Shown: positions 46,650 to 58,344 of the stretch, piece after piece
How positions within the stretch are numbered: the first letter of the stretch is position 1
How the letters are laid out: each line of letters opens with the position of its first letter
Origin: Nectonema munidae
Lineage: Eukaryota; Nematomorpha; Nectonematoida; Nectonematidae
Direction of reading: 5' to 3'
DNA length: 64,000 bases
Assembly: GCA_030549495.1 (NCBI GenBank)
Contig: JAUIRK010000875.1
Coordinates: 895,501-959,500, forward strand
Position numbers and translations under genes: made by a program
The notes under the pieces: generated by a model
Seen by the model: only the letters and a program-made list of their open reading frames with translations
Told to the model about the DNA's origin: nothing
Database searches by the model: none

Positions 46650-46809
46650 CAGTGGTTCTCAACCGCGGCTCTCAACCTCTTGCTTTGCAGACCACATAGC
46701 AAAGTAGGAGGAAACATAGGTTAACAATATCATATTGTTGATTTATTATATATGAATAATATGATTTATTGATTTATTGATTTTATCATATATGATATGC
46801 AACAATTTG

Positions 46810-47696
46810 GTATCCGGTAATTTCATCGTGGTAACTTCATCGTGGTAATTTCATCACATAGTAAATTCATCGTGATTCAATACATCGTTGGTATTTTCAT
46901 CGTATAGTGATTACATCGCGAGATTTATGGATTAACCATTACTTCCTTGCGGTGTCACAAGATAATCCCACTATTTACTTGTATATGCATACATTTTTAT
47001 AAAATTACTAATTGTATACTACATATTTATTTGTATCTTCATACCTCAAAATGTCTTAGAGGTATTGCTCATTCATAACTTTTTTTTTTTAATTGTTTCT
47101 ATTTTTCCAATTTGTAATAAATTAGTTATCTCAATAATCTTTTTAAAATAAGGAATAATTTATTACAAATATAAATAGGTATTTTTTTCTTAAAAATAAA
47201 GTTTTTTATTAAAAAAAAACAAATGATTATTTTTAGATATAATATACCAAATAATGACTGAAAAGTCGAAGGTTAAAATAGGTTAAGGGGATTTTTATGA
47301 AACTAAAAAAACACAAAGAGTAATATATATATATATTATTTTTTTAAATTAAATTAGATACTTTTTTTAACTTTCCTTAAATATTAAGAAATTTATAAAT
47401 ATTTCAAGGCTTTTTAAGTCAGAAAGAGATATTGTTTTATTTTGTCATTATAGCCTGATAATATGAAAACCTTATATTTAAGAATTAGTTTTTAATGTTA
47501 TTAAGAACATTTACAAAAGTTCGTAATAAACTTAAAAAAAATGATAAAGGGATATTTACAAAAAAACATTGAGCGTCAAGCATAAAATTAGTATGACGAT
47601 GTAATCACTGTACGATGAAAATACCAACGATGTATTGAATCACAATGAATTTACTATGCGATGAAATTACCACGATGAAGTTACCACGATGAAATT
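46810..47696. mobile_element. Foldback element, copy 1
   Basis: The left arm 46810-46925 holds units TAATTTCATCGTGG, TAACTTCATCGTGG and TTCATCACATAGTAAATTC. The right arm 47580-47696 is its complement (ATGAAATTACCACG, ATGAAGTTACCACG). The right end is truncated about 35 bp before the GGT terminus. No coding frame. It shares its arms and subterminal blocks (GGATTAACCATTACTTCCTT, GATATTTACAAAAAAACATT) with copy 2; the centres differ. Confidence 0.75.
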
Positions 47697-48377
47697 CACT
47701 TTTTTTTAAATACTGCCAGCAATTATTAAATAAAATAGCAAATTTTATGCAGAAAACTCATGTTGAGGTGAAAATATTTTTTATTTTAGGGAAACGATAC
47801 GACAACCAAATGATTAGATATAAAAAACGATCAAATTTTTATTATAAATAAATTATGTTTCAACTTTATCATCTTCGTTCATTTGTATATTGTTTGATTA
47901 TACGTATAAAACTTTCTCAAAATGGTCAAACACGAAACTTATTTAAATTGACCGATTCAGTTTGTTTCGAGATATTGTAGAGTGAATGAACGTATAAACG
48001 AACTGTCTTTCTCCTTCAAATAAAATGATGCGCATCAAAATATGCCTCTACAGAGTCCTTGTTTTGTATTTAATTAATTTCATTAAAAAAATCACCTCAT
48101 TGAATTCGGTATAAAATCCCGTTTTTAGTTCTATATCATTTTCAGTTATATTTTCTTTTTTTGCAATTTTGTTTTGCCTACTTATAATTCTATTTGTTCT
48201 GTGACAAAATAAATTACATACATATAGCTACGTATAACTATTTAATCATGAAGTCCTTTATTTCAGTTGAAGTGTTATATGTCAATTATTTTTTAACAGG
48301 TATGATAAATTTTTATAAAAAATAAACATCACTGTTGGATTCAGCTTACGTGAAAATGGGTACATATGTTTAACATC

Positions 48378-48757
48378 TGATTTGCAAATTTGATTTACGC
48401 TTACAAGTATTTTCAAATTATAAATCCAAAAGCAATCTTTAATTGGAATTAGCATTGTTGATTTGTTATAAAAATGTGTGTATTTCATGTAAAATTTGAA
48501 TGAATGTTCTCGTAGTCAGATTTTAGATGTAAACCGCAAATTTTGTTTTTGGGAACACTTTTTAGAAGTGAACCACAAATTTATTTTACGCTTATAGGTC
48601 ATTTTGAATCCAAATGCAAAGACAATCTATAAATGAAATTGGCATTGTTGATTTGATATGAAAATGGGTTTATTTCATGTAAAATTTGAATGAATGTTCT
48701 CGAAGAGAGATTTTAGAAATAAACCGTAAATTTGTTTCACACTTATAAGTATTTTAA
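48378..48757. repeat. Two tandem units of about 190 bp
   Basis: The unit contains TTTACGCTTA, GGCATTGTTGATTTG, TTTCATGTAAAATTTGAATG then AATGTTCTCG, and AAACCG.AAATTT. Units begin near 48378 and 48575, with a third start at 48730 cut short by the Tigger fragment at 48759. Confidence 0.7.
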
Positions 48758-48758
48758 A

Positions 48759-48950
48759 ATTTTGGTCGCATTAGACAGGTGGTCAGGGTGAAAATATAAT
48801 AAAATATTGCAATAAATTGTAAACCAAAATGTCGTAGAAGATTGAATCACAATTATAAAAGTTAAAATTAATTTATTTAAACTTTAAAATAATCAGTTAT
48901 CCTTTTTTGTTGTAAGGATTTTGCTGACATTTTGTCAAGAACAAAACTTG
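48759..48950. mobile_element. Tigger end fragment, duplicate of 52874-53044
   Basis: Near-identical to 52874-53044 from GGTCGCATTAGACAGGTGGT to GCTGACATTTTGTCAAG, with one 11-bp insertion (ATCCTTTTTTG). It lacks the terminal 40 bp of the element. High identity suggests a recent duplication or two young copies. Confidence 0.8.
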
Positions 48951-49035
48951 TTTTAACCTTTTTTTTTCACAAAAAAAGATTTTTTGTAAAGATGTTTGTC
49001 AGTGCTGATTGCTGATATAAATTATGTTATTTTGG

Positions 49036-49038
<3 letters not shown>

Positions 49039-49073
<35 letters not shown>
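49039..49073. repeat. GA dinucleotide microsatellite
   Basis: About 17 uninterrupted GA units next to the low-coordinate (3') side of the minus-strand LINE. Confidence 0.9.
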
Positions 49074-49077
<4 letters not shown>

Positions 49078-49099
49078 TTTTACAAATATAACTTTCTTT

Positions 49100-51740
49100 C
49101 TCTCTACCCCTCTGAACGAGGAGGCAAATCACATTCTGATTTGTTTTTTTATCAATAAAGTTTTTTACTTTAACTTATATGTATAGAGAATATTTTTAAC
49201 GTAGTCCCCATTTATATCCAATAACTTTTGTTTTGAAAATACAATATGGATGGGTATAATAGAGAGATTTTTGAAGCGTTGAATCGGTTACTTTAAAAAG
49301 TTATACCTATATATTTGATGGAATGGAGGGGTGGAAATAGGATAGATTTATTTACTTTTAGGTGATCAATTTGATTAAGGGTAAAGTTGATGAGTTGTGT
49401 CTTATTAGAATTAAAATGTATTTTCTATGGGGATGCTAAGGAAAAGAGAGATGTTAGAAAACATTTTGATTTATAAATATGTAGATCTTGATCGTAGCTC
49501 AAGAAGGCAAAAAGAAGGTCGTTAGAGTAGCATTGTCAAAAAACTATATGTATTAAAAATGTGTTGACTAATGGTTTATTAGGATAAGCTAGAGAATGTT
49601 GGATAAACAACCTCCCTGCGGAGTTGTTGGTGTTCAAGTTTGTATAAATGATTTGTTTTTATGTTGAAAGATTTGAAAACTATTTAATAAGTAGTGTTGA
49701 ATAAATTTGGAGGATTAGATTGGGAATTCTTTTTAAGCATAATGATGAATATAAAAGGGTGCCATGCTGAGTTGAGTAATAAAAGGGACATTTGAATATT
49801 TGATGACAAACGAGAAAGAGAGAGCTAATTTAAGTGTTTTGAGTTGGTAGGTATGCTAAATGTGTGCAATTAATGAGGTTGTGTGTTTGAGTTTGATGGA
49901 CACTTTTGAGGCGCTTTCAAATAATTTTTCTATTAGTTTGTCAAGAACTGGAAGAAGTAATTTTGGACACTAATTTTATATATATGTGTGATACCGGTTT
50001 TGTTTATGTATAAGGATCTCCCTGCCTATATTCCAGATTAATGGGAAATATGAATATAAAAAACATGTATTATAGTTTTTAAGTAAGATGGAAATGTACT
50101 GAATGTGAATGGATTTTTTTGTGAATGTTGGTGATCAAGTCTAGGCTACCGGAATAGCTAGGGTTAACTGAGCCGACTGCACTAGACAACTTTTTTGATA
50201 ATATGGGTGAAAATCTATTAATAGAAATTGAAGTTATATGATGATTAATTTTCTTATGTTGGAATGTCATTGTGAGACATTTTCTCTACTGTCATTAGGA
50301 AATAGTTTGTTGAGGGTTGGGTGATTAATGTTGTGTTTTGTATTGAAGCTATTTGAAAATATATTATTGGAAAGTTGGATAGGAAAGTTTTCTTTGGTTG
50401 AGTTTTATTTAGGATAGAAAATGTATTATTTTTGTTTGAATTTGTTAAGTTTATCCATGATTGTTTTTTAGATTTATTGATCTTGAATTGTTTTATAAGA
50501 GATGTGTAAAGAGTTATGCCTTCTGCTGACTTATTTTGTAATTAATGATTTTAGTGAATGGAAAAGTTTGATTTAATGATTAAAAGTTTATTTTTCTAGA
50601 AAAAGACGTTTTTCTACTGTAGTTTCCGTTTTGGGGATATGTTTCTGTTGCGCATGAGGATATAATATTATTTAGAGGAAGTTAGCGAATCTAGTCTTTT
50701 GGGGAAAAGATGGTCGAAATGATTATGTATTTGGTATTTTTATCAAGATTAGAGAAAAAACTAGGCCAATATTTTCTTTTGGAATTTAGAGAAATAGGAA
50801 TGTTAAAAACTATAGTTGTTAGAGCAAGATTGGAAGATTTGTAGTGGTGAGCATAAATATTTTCACATTACTCGAAATTGATTAAGTGTTTTGTTAAGGT
50901 GATCGTAAGATCAATATATGATGATATAGATTTGAGATATGAAAATCTTTGAAATTAAGGAGATCTTAAAGTCGTCGTCAATACATAAGTTATGAGAGGA
51001 TAAAAACAGAAGTTGAAGGCCGCTAGAATTTTCTGTAATGTTTCATAGGTAAGAGCGCGTGTTTCTGTCAAAAGATATGATGATGAGATGGTTAGATTGT
51101 GTTGAATTTGCGTAATCATTTGCTTGATTGAGATTGTGAGAATTTTTGATGGATATCTAGTGCATATTAAAGAGGGAGGGGTATAAATAACAGAAAAAAA
51201 GATGTTCATCAGAAGAGTGAAAGTAGATAAAGATGTAGTTTAAAGATAAAATGTGTACTAATGGTTTAAAAAACAGCATTTGGCTTTGATATATGATGAC
51301 AAGAAATTGAATGGTGATATGTGAAAAAGTGTATGATGATGGTATATGCGGTAGTTGGAATTTATTGTGTATGATTCGTTGATTAAGATGATGTCGTAAT
51401 GTTGGGAAAAGAGGATATTATAAAGGTTAAGTGAAGCAGAGCGACAGTGATTTACATTTATATGGAGAAATTTTAACACATCTATTTTTGAATGGTGTTA
51501 TTATGTAGGGTTTTCATATTTTCTAATTTGTAGATATAGACTGGGCATGAACGGGATGATGAGTTATGATTTTGTTGACAGTTGACACATGAAATTTTTT
51601 GAAATCATTTTTAAATAGACCTTCGGTTATAGAGTTGTCGCGATGACCAGAGTAGTAAGAATTTGCTGGTATGGGAATTACAGTCTGTGCAACGATGTGC
51701 ACGTGATTGATATTTGTAGATTTTTAGTATTTTTATAAAT
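49100..51740 (-). pseudogene. LINE with ORF1 zinc knuckle and endonuclease start
   Basis: On the minus strand the end of ORF1 reads CVNCQQNHNSSSRSCPVYIY then KLENMKTLHNN and a stop (51590-51495), a CCHC zinc knuckle (C-x2-C-x3-H-x6-C) typical of LINE gag-like proteins. An earlier knuckle-like CHRCTDC lies near 51700. ORF2 begins a few bases later with LKFLHINVNHCRSASLNLYN and YDIILINESY, the opening of an R1/Jockey-like endonuclease. The open frame 51209-50955 includes VIYTPPS, another endonuclease block. Below 50900 only scraps can be read, such as INLEYRQGDP near 50030. The plus strand is C-poor throughout, matching an A/C-rich coding strand. Confidence 0.6.
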
Positions 51741-51885
51741 AGATTTTTTTTAATTTTTTCTTAGACTTTTCTTTTATAAATTTAAAAAAAGTTATTAAAT
51801 CTATATTAGCTGAAATAGAACGCATTGCTTTCACCCTATTAATGCTAGGGGCGTAAAACGCTCCCCCTTCACTAATAAATTAATT

Positions 51886-52480
51886 GTAAAAAATTAGCTG
51901 AATTATATACCTTCAAATTTCGTGACCTAAAATCACTAGCTACATCTTTTGATACCATTTACATCGTAGTTGAATGACCCTTTCATGTCAAAAATTGTCA
52001 ATCAAAATCAAAAATGAAAATTTTGATATTATCTGTAGTTAACATTATAACTTAGTAACCTTGAAAATTTATAATTATATGCCGTTTTGAACGCATAAGA
52101 CTTTATATATTAAATCTTTTCAATAATCATAGCTACTTTTTAGAAATGTCTACAAAAAAAAATAAGTTTTCATACTAAATCGCATATGCTAGTTTCTATT
52201 CTAGACTCTTTTTACATTTAGTATTTGAAAATACCTATAAGTGTCAAATTTACGGGTAACTTCTAACAATTTCTGATAGATATGTTTTTATACCAAATGG
52301 ATGATGCTTGTTTAATATATGAACTCAGTTTTTGCATTAAGAAGTTTTAAAATTTCTATCATTGTCAATCAAATTTGAGGTTTATTTCCAAAAACTATCC
52401 CTATTCATACCAAATCAACCATGCTAGTTTTATTTCTGAAATCAGTTTTTGCATTTACAGGTTTTAAGATACACAATGCC
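51886..52480 (+). repeat. Dispersed satellite-like repeat, copy 2
   Basis: Matches 3738-4200 and continues with two more units of about 120 bp. Each unit has CATACCAAAT (or a variant), GCTAGTTT, CAGTTTTTGCATT.A and TGTCAATCAAA. The unit pattern is clearer here than in copy 1. Confidence 0.6.
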
Positions 52481-52831
52481 TCTATGTTTTTTAAAACATC
52501 ACATTTTTGAACGATATTTTTTTTGTTAAAACGTAAAACTGCTTCACTCAATGTAAAACGTAGAAGAAACATTTATTTCTTTTTTATTAAGATAAAAGTA
52601 TTCTCAAATAGTTGTTTTAATTAGATACATTTCATCCCAGAGAAAGAGATTTTAAATATGGACAAACACTTATAAATATTCAGTATCGTAGTTTATACAC
52701 ATACAGTTCAGTTAGTTTCCTGAGAAGAATTGATACTTTTTGTTTATGCCATGCCCCTTTTCTGGTGAAGATAAATTATTAAAAAAAAATTTCCAATATA
52801 AAATAGCTACTTTTTTTTTAAAAATAGAAGT

Positions 52832-54270
52832 ATAGTCAAACCTGAATTAAACGACCATTCAAGGTAAGAACTAATTTTGGTCGCATTAGACAGGTGGTCA
52901 GGGTGAAAATATAATAAAATATTGCAATAAATTGTAAACCAAAATGTCGTAGAAGATTGAATCACAATTATAAAAGTTAAAATTAATTTATTTAAACTTT
53001 AAAATAATCAGTTGTTGTAAGGATTTTGCTGACATTTTGTCAAGCTCAAAAGTTGTTTTCACCATGTATTCCAGAGCTTTCCTAAGCCATGATGAAGAGC
53101 AAACTTTTTTGGTTTTCAGGCCTTCTTTTAAAGAGCATATGCCACTTTCTTCTGCTTCTTCCTCAGTTTTAAAAGAACTCTCTTCTTTTTCTCTTTCGAT
53201 CTTTCAATGCTTCTTTTGCGGGTAAGTCAAAGACGCTATTCTTAACATCGCATGTGTACAAAAGTCGTTATCAATATTGGCAACAGCTTTATCATACTCA
53301 GCCCCGAAAACATCTCTACTTAAATTTTTCTCTACAGTAGGTATTTCTTCTCCAATCTCACGATTGCACACAGAAATGTTTTCTTTATTGCGAAATCCGG
53401 CCTTTATGAAACATTTCTTGATTGTGCTTCTTCAACTTCTTCCCATGCTGCACTACACCATAAAAGTACATCCAATATTTGTGTTGATTTCAAGGGTTGA
53501 CCTGCATTAATATACATCTTGATACATCTCTGTCCATTTGTCTCACTATATGGAAAAGCTATAGAAAAATGAGCCATTGTTCAGTAGATAAAAAAAACAC
53601 TTACTTGTCGTTTTCTAAACTGTGCTATTGTTATTCTTTCCTTTGATCCCACCTGGACATTCTTCTCTTAAAAACTACCAAAAATTATACAAATTCAACA
53701 ATTAGAAAACTTTTTTTTGTTATGTTGTTTTTACGAATAAAGCTATCCAGCCAATCATTTGGAGCTTTAAAATTCGATTTTACAAGTTCTTCATCAAAGC
53801 TCAAAGCTTTGGTTTTGAGAATTGGTCCTCTGACTGGAAGGCCTCTAGCCAAAGCGTCGATAAATCCCTGTATGTTAGAGTGTTTATCTCTTCATTACCT
53901 GTGAGATAGTTTTTTCTTTTTGAAACTGTTGACACACAAGATTTAGAATGATCTTCTAACACCTGTGCTTTCCCTTTTCTTAATGTTTGGATTTGAGTTT
54001 TACCTACACCCATGTCAGCAGCTATTTTATAAGCTGCTCTGCCACTATCAAGAAGTTTAATTACATTGTACTTTTGTTGAAGAGTAGGTGATGTTCTTTT
54101 TTTCGACATATTACCTACTACGTAAACATGATCTAACACAATTATATTGAAATTTGTAACCAATAAACTTACGTGAAAAACAACAAGAACAAAAGCTATG
54201 AAAAATGGCTGATAATAATGAGAAATCAACACGGAAAAACTTGTAACGACAAATTAAACGGAGATGCTTT
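52832..54270 (-). pseudogene. Third Tigger/pogo element, decayed
   Basis: The minus strand from about 54110 reads MSKKRTSPTLQQKYNVIKLL then DSGRAAYKIAADMGVGKTQI: a psq-type helix-turn-helix at the N-terminus of a pogo transposase. DLSTLWLEAFQSEDQF and FKAPNDWLDSF follow (CENP-B domain scraps). Only traces remain below 53700; no catalytic Asp block can be read. The left end AGTCAAACCTGAATTAAACG lies at 52833 and GGTCGCATTAGACAGGTGGT follows. The right end is uncertain. Confidence 0.6.
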
Positions 54271-54298
54271 AAAATAAACTGTCTGTGTGTCTTTCAAT

Positions 54299-54935
54299 GG
54301 TATCCGATAATTTCATCGTGATAACTTCATCGTGGTAATTTCATCACATAGTAAATTCATCGTGATGCAATACATCGTTGGTATTTTCATCGTATAGTGA
54401 TTACATCGCGAGATTTATGGATTAACCATTACTTCCTTGCGGTGTCACAAGATAATCCCACAATTTGGGTATATATGCATACATTTTTATAAAATTACTA
54501 ACTGTATACTACATATTTATTTGTATCTTCATACCTCAAAATGTCTTTAAGTGCAGGAAAAGCAGCTTTAATATAAACTTATCGTCATTGTCTCTAACTT
54601 CCTTGACTTCTTCTCAAATTCGGTGTATATATAAATATCTTTTCATAGGATATTTTTTTTATAATAAAACTTTAATAAATCTTTTTTGATATTTTGTGCC
54701 TTAAAAAAATAATTTAATTGTTCGTAATAAACTTAAAAAATATTATAAAGGGATATTTACAAAAAAACATTGAGCGTCAAGCAATACCTCTAAGACGATG
54801 ATAATGCTTGACGATGAAAATACTTGACGATGAAAATACCAACGATGTATTGCATCACAATGAATTTACTATGCGATGAAATTACCACGATGAAGTTACC
54901 ACGATGAAATTACGGCGATGAAATTACAGTGAACC
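54299..54935. mobile_element. Foldback element, copy 2
   Basis: Left arm GGTATCCGATAATTTCATCG onward and right arm ending CGATGAAATTACAGTGAACC. Arms carry the same TTCATCGTGG units as copy 1. The centre differs, with AGTGCAGGAAAAGCAGC at about 54550. The left flank (gtctttcaat) does not repeat at the right side, in keeping with this copy being the right arm of a larger unit. Confidence 0.75.
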
Positions 54936-55166
54936 CAACAATTTGGCTTCAGTTTAAGTAACTATAATTATACATCATAGTTAATTAAAAAATGCTTTTT
55001 ATAAAAACGGATTTTGAGCTTTTGGTGCCGAGAGAACCCTCTGGACTACACCATACTAAAAATGATAGTTTAAAAATGTCGGCAACCAATTCAGCTGATG
55101 AATAGTGTAAAAATAAACTTTTATATGTTCTTTCTTCAAAGCAATAACGGCGCTCTTTCCCGCTTC

Positions 55167-55258
55167 CTAGTCAAAATCCCCGTTACCAAAATCTTTGAAA
55201 ACCAAAATCCCCGAAAACTAAAGTAGCAGTAACTTTGGTTTTACGGGATTTTTGCTAG
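55167..55258. mobile_element. Small palindromic MITE, 92 bp
   Basis: CTAGTCAAAATCCCCGTTAC is answered by a right end whose complement is CTAGCAAAAATCCCGTAAAA. CAAAATCCCCG occurs twice inside. Shares the GTCAAAAYNCC...AAACCAAA theme with 34529-34709. Confidence 0.55.
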
Positions 55259-57619
55259 ATAACCTTTTTAACACGTATTCTTATCATTTAGTATTCTTAT
55301 CATTATTTGCTTTAAATGGTGTGCCAAACTAGAGGTGTTATAAGAGCGAAATTCTGGTACACTTCAATTTACAATAAACCTTAAACGGCGAGTATCGACT
55401 TTATAAAAATTTGATCGTCTAAATTTATTAATTCTTTTTAATACAAATCATCTCCTTTACATGAGACATCTTCTGAATATTCCCATTTTTAAGGGATTAA
55501 AAAGAAGTTGGCGATTACAAAAATGGATGAAATTAGACCTCTTATAGAGTCAGGTTAGGTTACACTTTGTGGCGGGCTGCACAAACGGCATTTCATAAGC
55601 ATTTCGTTGTAATAACTTTTCCATGGAATTATGAGATCACAGCGTAAAAACGGTTTTGTCTTTATCAAGCATTGTATTGCGTATTTGGCTATCTAGTTAT
55701 ATATAAGTTAAGTTGTTTGTGACGTTCGCACCCATCCTTTCGGATATCGTGGCCCGTCTGGAATGCCGAGTCCAGGTCTACATTATGGAAAAACAAATTT
55801 TAATTAAAAAAAATCAATATTTTACGAAAGAAAATATTTTTATGAAAAAGTTTAACCTTTTATAGATGGCGGTAAATTCTTATTTTCAAAATTTGTGTTA
55901 AGAATCTTTTCAAATTCGTATACTTTTATTGTTATAATATTGAAGCAAATAGATATTTTGAAATTTAAAAGGTAGTCATATTTTAATATGTCCGTAATAA
56001 TTTTTGAGTCAAAACACTACAAGACGGCTCAAGCCCTACACACAGCGAAGCGAATTTTAAATTTTCCCAACGCTTATCTGTGACTAACTAGTTAAAGTAG
56101 CAAAAAAATTAGTTACACCTACTAACTATATTAGTTTAAGATCTTGTCCAAAAATTCAGTAATTTTTGCTAATTGTTTGTAAGTAATGTAAGGGTGGCAA
56201 AAGGAGGAGAGGATGAGATGGAAGGATTACATTATGGCTGACGACAAAAAAAGAATCTTGACCTCAATATTGACTAAAAAAAAGCGATGGATAGAGCCAG
56301 ATGGAGATGACTTATCTCAAACAGCGTGTAGAAACGGGCTAATAAAGCTGTAAAGAAGAAAAAGGAGAAGATTGCTAATAAGTCATTTTTTAAATAATTT
56401 TCTCGAGAAATTAAAATTTTCATTGAGAATTCTCGACACTCTAGATTTTTCTCGAGAAAATAAAATAAAAGATATAACACCAATATGGATACATATAAAG
56501 TAAAACATATTTAAAAAAGACTCATTTTTTAGATTTACTTTTTTTGAGATAAAATCAAACATGCATTGATTGATTCATTTCAGATACAATTGAATTTTTT
56601 TATCACATTCAAAAAATTTAGATTGTATGGATAGCAAATCATTTTTCAATAGTTGCAAGGGATTTTCATAGTATAGAACATGGCTTCTCTACCGTCTGTG
56701 AATCTCTCACTTTTCGGCCAAAATGGAATTGAGGGTTAAGCAATATTTTAGAAAATTCATTCCCCAGTGTAAACAAATATTCAAATCTTTTTTCAAAAAC
56801 TGTTTTTTTACATAAGAATTTAATTTATTAAAGATTTCAATCAAAGAGAAATTTTTTTTAATCATAAATCTTAGCTGAAAGTTTACATATTCTTCACAAT
56901 TAAGGACTTAAACTCAAATTAGAAGAAAAAAAAAGTTTCAATCATATTTAAAATTTTAGGAATTTTTATTTTCAATTGAACTGAAATAGAAAAATAAAGT
57001 GAATAATTTTCTCGACTTTATTGTGTGTTTTCTCGAGAATCAAGGGGGTAAAAATGTCTGAAGTCTCGGGAAATGAGACTCGAGAAATCTCGAAAGAGAA
57101 ACTCTAAATGGTGTAAAATCGTGCAGGAAATGAAATTTTAAGTACCATTTATAAATATATATACCATCATTAATATGCAACTTGACGAAAGCGAAATCAA
57201 GCAATTTGAGCCTATTATTAAGCTCGACCTTTTTAGGTCTTGTGAATTACACTCATATTCATAAGTAAGTGTGCTTTTTAAATAGTTGCACTTAGCGTAA
57301 AATAATCACAATAAAATTAATTGAATAAAGAAAGTATATCAAAGAAAAGGGAACATCTTAAATTGAGCAATTAAACTGGAAATCACACGAGGATTTCTCC
57401 CTCTCTCTCTCTCTCTACTTAGAAGTGCTTTATTCTTTAATTAGAGTTTCACAAATTGATTGAAAGTGTGATCTCTAGGCAATAGTATATCTATTGACTT
57501 TTGCATCCTTAATTCTTCGCCTTGTAAATCAATTGGTTTGCATAGATAGTCACAACGGTATCCTTGGTCATTCCACTAAAATATAGGATGATGTATCACT
57601 GATTCAATAATTCAAAGTT
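55259..57619. other. No gene seen; CTCGAG-rich element remnant
   Basis: Between 56398 and 57110 several CTCGAGAAA motifs recur in both orientations, as at the ends of some hAT elements, but ends and target duplication could not be fixed. 55690-55790 is GC-richer (GTGGCCCGTCTGGAATGCCG) and unassigned. A CT run lies at 57398-57415. Confidence 0.3.
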
Positions 57620-58344
57620 TTCATTCATTCATTCATTCATTCATTCATTCATTCATTCATTCATTCATTCATTCATTCATTCATTCATTCATTCATTCAT
57701 TCATTCATTCATTCATTCATTCATTCATTCATTCATTCATTCATTCATTCATTCATTCATTCATTCATTCATTCAATCATTCATTCATTCATTCATTCAT
57801 TCATTCATTCATTCATTCATTCATTCATTCATTCATTCATTCATTCATTCATTCATTCATTCATTCATTCATTCATTCATTCATTCATTCATTCATTCAT
57901 TCATTCATTCATTCATTCATTCATTCATTCATTCATTCATTCATTCATTCATTCATTCATTCATTCATTCATTCATTCATTCATTCATTCATTCATTCAT
58001 TCATTCATTCATTCATTCATTCATTCATTCATTCATTCATTCATTCATTCATTCATTCATTCATTCATTCATTCATTCATTCATTCATTCATTCATTCAT
58101 TCATTCATTCATTCATTCATTCATTCATTCATTCATTCATTCATTCATTCATTCATTCATTCATTCATTCATTCATTCATTCATTCATTCATTCATTCAT
58201 TCATTCATTCATTCATTCATTCATTCATTCATTCATTCATTCATTCATTCATTCATTCATTCATTCATTCATTCATTCATTCATTCATTCATTCATTCAT
58301 TCATTCATTCATTCATTCATTCATTCATTCATTCATTCATTCAT
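57620..58344. repeat. ATTC tetranucleotide microsatellite, 725 bp
   Basis: About 181 units of ATTC in near-perfect register. The only visible interruption is a T-to-A change at 57776, and the last unit ends in CATCC. It is by far the longest simple repeat in the window. Confidence 0.97.

Larger units (their letters stand above)
46810..54935. mobile_element. Composite of two foldback elements carrying 6.6 kb
   Basis: A perfect 9-bp repeat, caacaattt, lies just outside the left end of the first foldback (46801-46809) and the right end of the second (54936-54944). It does not occur at their inner ends. The outer ends GGTATCCGGTAATTTCATCG and, complemented, GGTTCACTGTAATTTCATCG form a terminal inverted repeat. 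The simplest reading is that both foldbacks and the DNA between them moved as one unit. The cargo has a tandem repeat, Tigger pieces, a LINE and a satellite-like repeat. Confidence 0.6.
46650..55043. mobile_element. Old hAT MITE split by the foldback composite
   Basis: The left piece is 46650-46809, starting CAGTGGTTCTCAACCGCGGC. The right piece is 54945-55043, ending GAGAACCCTCTG. With the interior removed, about 259 bp remain with CAG/CTG ends. The 8-bp flanks gtgtatac and gactacac agree at five positions. The match of the ends is imperfect, so this host element is less certain than the insertion itself. Confidence 0.5.
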
